Shown piece by piece: positions 6,343-7,468 of a stretch of 7,468 nucleotides of DNA. Made by a program: the position numbers and the translations under genes. The notes under the pieces were generated by a model. It ran no database searches. It saw only the letters and a list, made by a program, of their open reading frames with translations, and had not been told where the DNA came from. The first letter of the stretch is position 1. Every line of letters begins with the position of its first letter. The DNA comes from CAZMJG01 sp964576365 (lineage in GTDB: Bacteria; Patescibacteriota; Microgenomatia; UBA1406; GWC2-37-13). Location: positions 1-7,468 of the forward strand of contig CAZNUT010000047.1 in NCBI GenBank assembly GCA_964576365.1, in the 5' to 3' direction.

Positions 6343-6843
6343 ATGACCGAGACTTATTTTTCTGATCATAATAACTACTCAAAAATTTTAAGCCATCTAC
6401 AACATGAGGCTGAATATCAATCAGCGCTTGAATCAGCTCAAGATAGAGAGGATGTTGTACAAGAAGCTGCAAAATCCCTTTGGATGAACCGAACCAGATT
6501 TAGACCTGAACTTTCAAATCAGAATACGTGGATGAATAGGGTGATAGCTTCCCGGACAGATGACCGCACTCAGGCAAATAAAGCCAGAGAAAAAAATCTA
6601 ACAACTTTACAAAGACAATTTCTTGAGAGTGGAGGAAATACACCATTGGGTGTTGATGAAATTGCAATCGCTCACGTTATAATTGAGAGTATTGATTTTT
6701 CACAACACCAAGAACTTGGATTGTATGTTGAAGGATATAGTTATCAAGAAATTGTTGATCAAACTGGTCAATCAATGCCTTATGTAAAAACTCGAATAAG
6801 AAGATCGAGAGAACAACTCAAGAAAGAGTGTAATTTCGAATAA
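6343..6843 (+). CDS. ECF-type RNA polymerase sigma factor
   Basis: The 166-residue protein has the two-domain layout of extracytoplasmic-function sigma factors. Region 2 spans about 20-85, with DREDVVQEA (34-42) matching the core-binding DxEDxxQE pattern, then FRPELSNQNTWMNRVIASR as the helix leading to -10 recognition. Region 4 spans about 105-162; GYSYQEIVDQTGQSMPYVKTR (131-151, given by its ends) is the helix-turn-helix for the -35 element, followed by RSREQLKK. There is no membrane or extra C-terminal domain. The gene is divergent from ileS, and a second sigma gene follows 19 nt downstream. No anti-sigma gene is visible between them. Its targets and signal cannot be read from sequence. 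A DNA-binding sigma-like regulator is the main alternative. Confidence 0.85.
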   Translation: MTETYFSDHNNYSKILSHLQHEAEYQSALESAQDREDVVQEAAKSLWMNRTRFRPELSNQNTWMNRVIASRTDDRTQANKAREKNLTTLQRQFLESGGNTPLGVDEIAIAHVIIESIDFSQHQELGLYVEGYSYQEIVDQTGQSMPYVKTRIRRSREQLKKECNFE

Positions 6844-6849
6844 ACACTA

Positions 6850-6855
6850 TATAAT
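6850..6855 (+). promoter_or_regulatory. -10 box 7 nt before the second sigma gene
   Basis: A perfect TATAAT lies in the 19-nt gap between the two sigma genes and ends 7 nt before the ATG at 6863. That would give a leaderless transcript. I find no -35 at 16-18 bp (AGTGTA at 17 bp), so recognition by an alternative sigma or simple chance in AT-rich DNA remains possible. No Shine-Dalgarno precedes 6863. Confidence 0.4.
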
Positions 6856-6862
6856 TCTTCCT

Positions 6863-7243
6863 ATGCAAAATAAAGTAGCAGAACTTTTGGAGAAAAAAAC
6901 AGATGATGTTGAAGCTTATTTACGTAAGATTTTGCCAGATGCGGAACCTGATGAAATTAAGTCGCTTTTGGGAGATGTTTATATGGCTTCACATCACTAT
7001 GACGATTTAGACGGAAACGGCAACCCACTCGCATGGACTGGTGTCACTGCAAAACATAAGCACATAGATGCAATACGAAAAGAAGTAAATCCAAAACATG
7101 GTTCAGGAAGGGTTGAACCCCTTAATGAAGGAACTGCATTTCTTGATTCGACTTTAATTCCTGGATCAGATGAACACTTAGATTTTTTAGAAACTGGACA
7201 AAGTATAAGAAATCTACATCCAGATTTTAGAAACGCATTGTAA
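6863..7243 (+). CDS. N-terminal part of a second ECF-type sigma factor, ended by in-frame TAA
   Basis: The open part encodes 126 residues. Residues about 12-78 resemble sigma region 2: DAEPDEIKSLLGDVYMAS aligns with the core-binding helix, and NPLAWTGVTAKHKHIDAIRKE (54-74, given by its ends) with the helix carrying -10 contacts. A linker with an acidic stretch follows. The frame ends in HPDFRNAL then TAA (7241-7243), exactly where region 4 should begin; the sigma 4 helix-turn-helix follows in the same frame with no gap. Read alone, this product would have core-binding and -10 functions but no -35 recognition. It may be a recent nonsense mutation (Leu TTA to TAA is one base), a sequencing error, or a recoded stop. 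It is a distant paralogue of the gene just upstream, with low direct identity. Confidence 0.75.
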   Translation: MQNKVAELLEKKTDDVEAYLRKILPDAEPDEIKSLLGDVYMASHHYDDLDGNGNPLAWTGVTAKHKHIDAIRKEVNPKHGSGRVEPLNEGTAFLDSTLIPGSDEHLDFLETGQSIRNLHPDFRNAL

Positions 7244-7375
7244 ACCCAAATCATTGGCTACACAGCAGAGGAAGCTGGAGAGATGCTCGGAGTACCCCCA
7301 GGTACAATAAAAAGTAGACGATCTCGTGCAACAAAATCAATAAGACATTTTGTATACGGAGAAGAGGATGATTAA
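7244..7375 (+). pseudogene. Sigma region 4 continuation beyond the in-frame stop
   Basis: Read in the same frame as the preceding ORF, these 43 codons give TQIIGYTAEEAGEMLGV, then PPGTIKSRRSRATKSIRHF and an acidic end, closed by TAA at 7373-7375. This is a well-preserved sigma-70 region 4 helix-turn-helix (compare the general GYSYEEIAEILGVPVGTVKSR pattern, given by its ends). Joined to the part before it, the gene would be 171 codons long, the normal ECF size and close to the 166 residues of its neighbour. No further stops or frameshifts are present, so decay is absent or very recent. A GGAG before the internal ATG at 7283 could allow reinitiation, but that peptide would start inside the helix-turn-helix. 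Confidence 0.8.
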
Positions 7376-7468
7376 ACTTTACTTAAAAACTATATTTTTA
7401 TTTCTTCCTCAAAGGCTAAATGGTAAAAAGTGTGTTTTTCATTATCCTTTTCAATATACTATACGGTC
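7368..7468 (+). CDS. Unidentified ORF, 5' part only, overlapping the sigma frame
   Basis: An ATG at 7368 opens a frame that stays open to the window edge (33 codons). The peptide begins MIKLYLKTIFLFLPQRLNGK and is hydrophobic near its N-terminus. GGAG at 7358-7361, with a further AGG directly before the ATG, is the best-placed Shine-Dalgarno in the window. The start overlaps the last 8 nt of the interrupted sigma frame, so the gene appears designed for translational coupling to the full-length sigma factor. An anti-sigma or membrane partner would fit the position, but nothing in the visible residues identifies a family. Confidence 0.5.
   Translation, partial: MIKLYLKTIFLFLPQRLNGKKCVFHYPFQYTIR

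Noticed and set aside
6997..7254. Minus-strand ORF of 85 codons opposite the second sigma gene
   Set aside because: The plus strand carries recognisable sigma region 2 here. The minus-strand product is cysteine-rich and low in motif content, typical of a shadow frame.
7283..7375. Independent small gene from the internal ATG at 7283
   Set aside because: Although GGAG precedes it, the 30-residue product would begin inside the helix-turn-helix, so it is better read as the tail of the interrupted sigma gene.

Overview
The window looks like chromosomal DNA from a small-genome bacterium of the Candidate Phyla Radiation (Patescibacteria), most likely Microgenomates-like. This is an inference from protein style, not proof. 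The signal peptidase has the compact N-terminus with one membrane anchor that I associate with that group. The isoleucyl-tRNA synthetase carries divergent HHAWG and HKSWGN signatures. The tRNA gene does not encode CCA, genes overlap by ATGA, and Shine-Dalgarno sequences are almost absent. No phage, transposase or CRISPR content is visible.

Layout. At 60-132 (minus) is tRNA-Val(CAC), with an exact 33-nt copy of its D and anticodon arms just upstream at 143-175. Divergent from it, lepB (249-884, plus) encodes type I signal peptidase. Its end overlaps convergently with a block of five minus-strand genes, given here in transcription order: ileS (start 6255), rodA, rplU, rpmA and a shortened ParB-like DNA-binding protein ending at 852. 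ileS-rodA and rpmA-parB-like are joined by ATGA overlaps, and rplU-rpmA are 3 nt apart. The block combines tRNA charging, wall elongation, ribosomal proteins L21 and L27, and a ParB homologue without its N-terminal CTP-binding domain. A 198-nt gap before rplU holds a good promoter and an 8-bp inverted repeat over its -35 box. Divergent from ileS, on the plus strand, are two tandem ECF-type sigma factor genes. The second is interrupted by an in-frame TAA just before its region 4 helix-turn-helix. An unidentified ORF, overlapping the end of that sigma frame, runs off the right edge.

The most interesting signal is in the starts. lepB, rplU, ileS and the second sigma gene each have a -10-like hexamer ending 6 or 7 nt before the ATG and no usable Shine-Dalgarno. 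Three of the four also have a TTG-type -35 at 16-17 bp. This fits leaderless mRNAs, and it independently fixes the starts of rplU and ileS downstream of the longest possible ORF starts.

Other points worth a second look are the interrupted sigma gene, the N-truncated ParB fused by translation to the ribosomal protein genes, the duplicated tRNA half, and a rodA that ends abruptly at a TAG followed by 24 more open codons.
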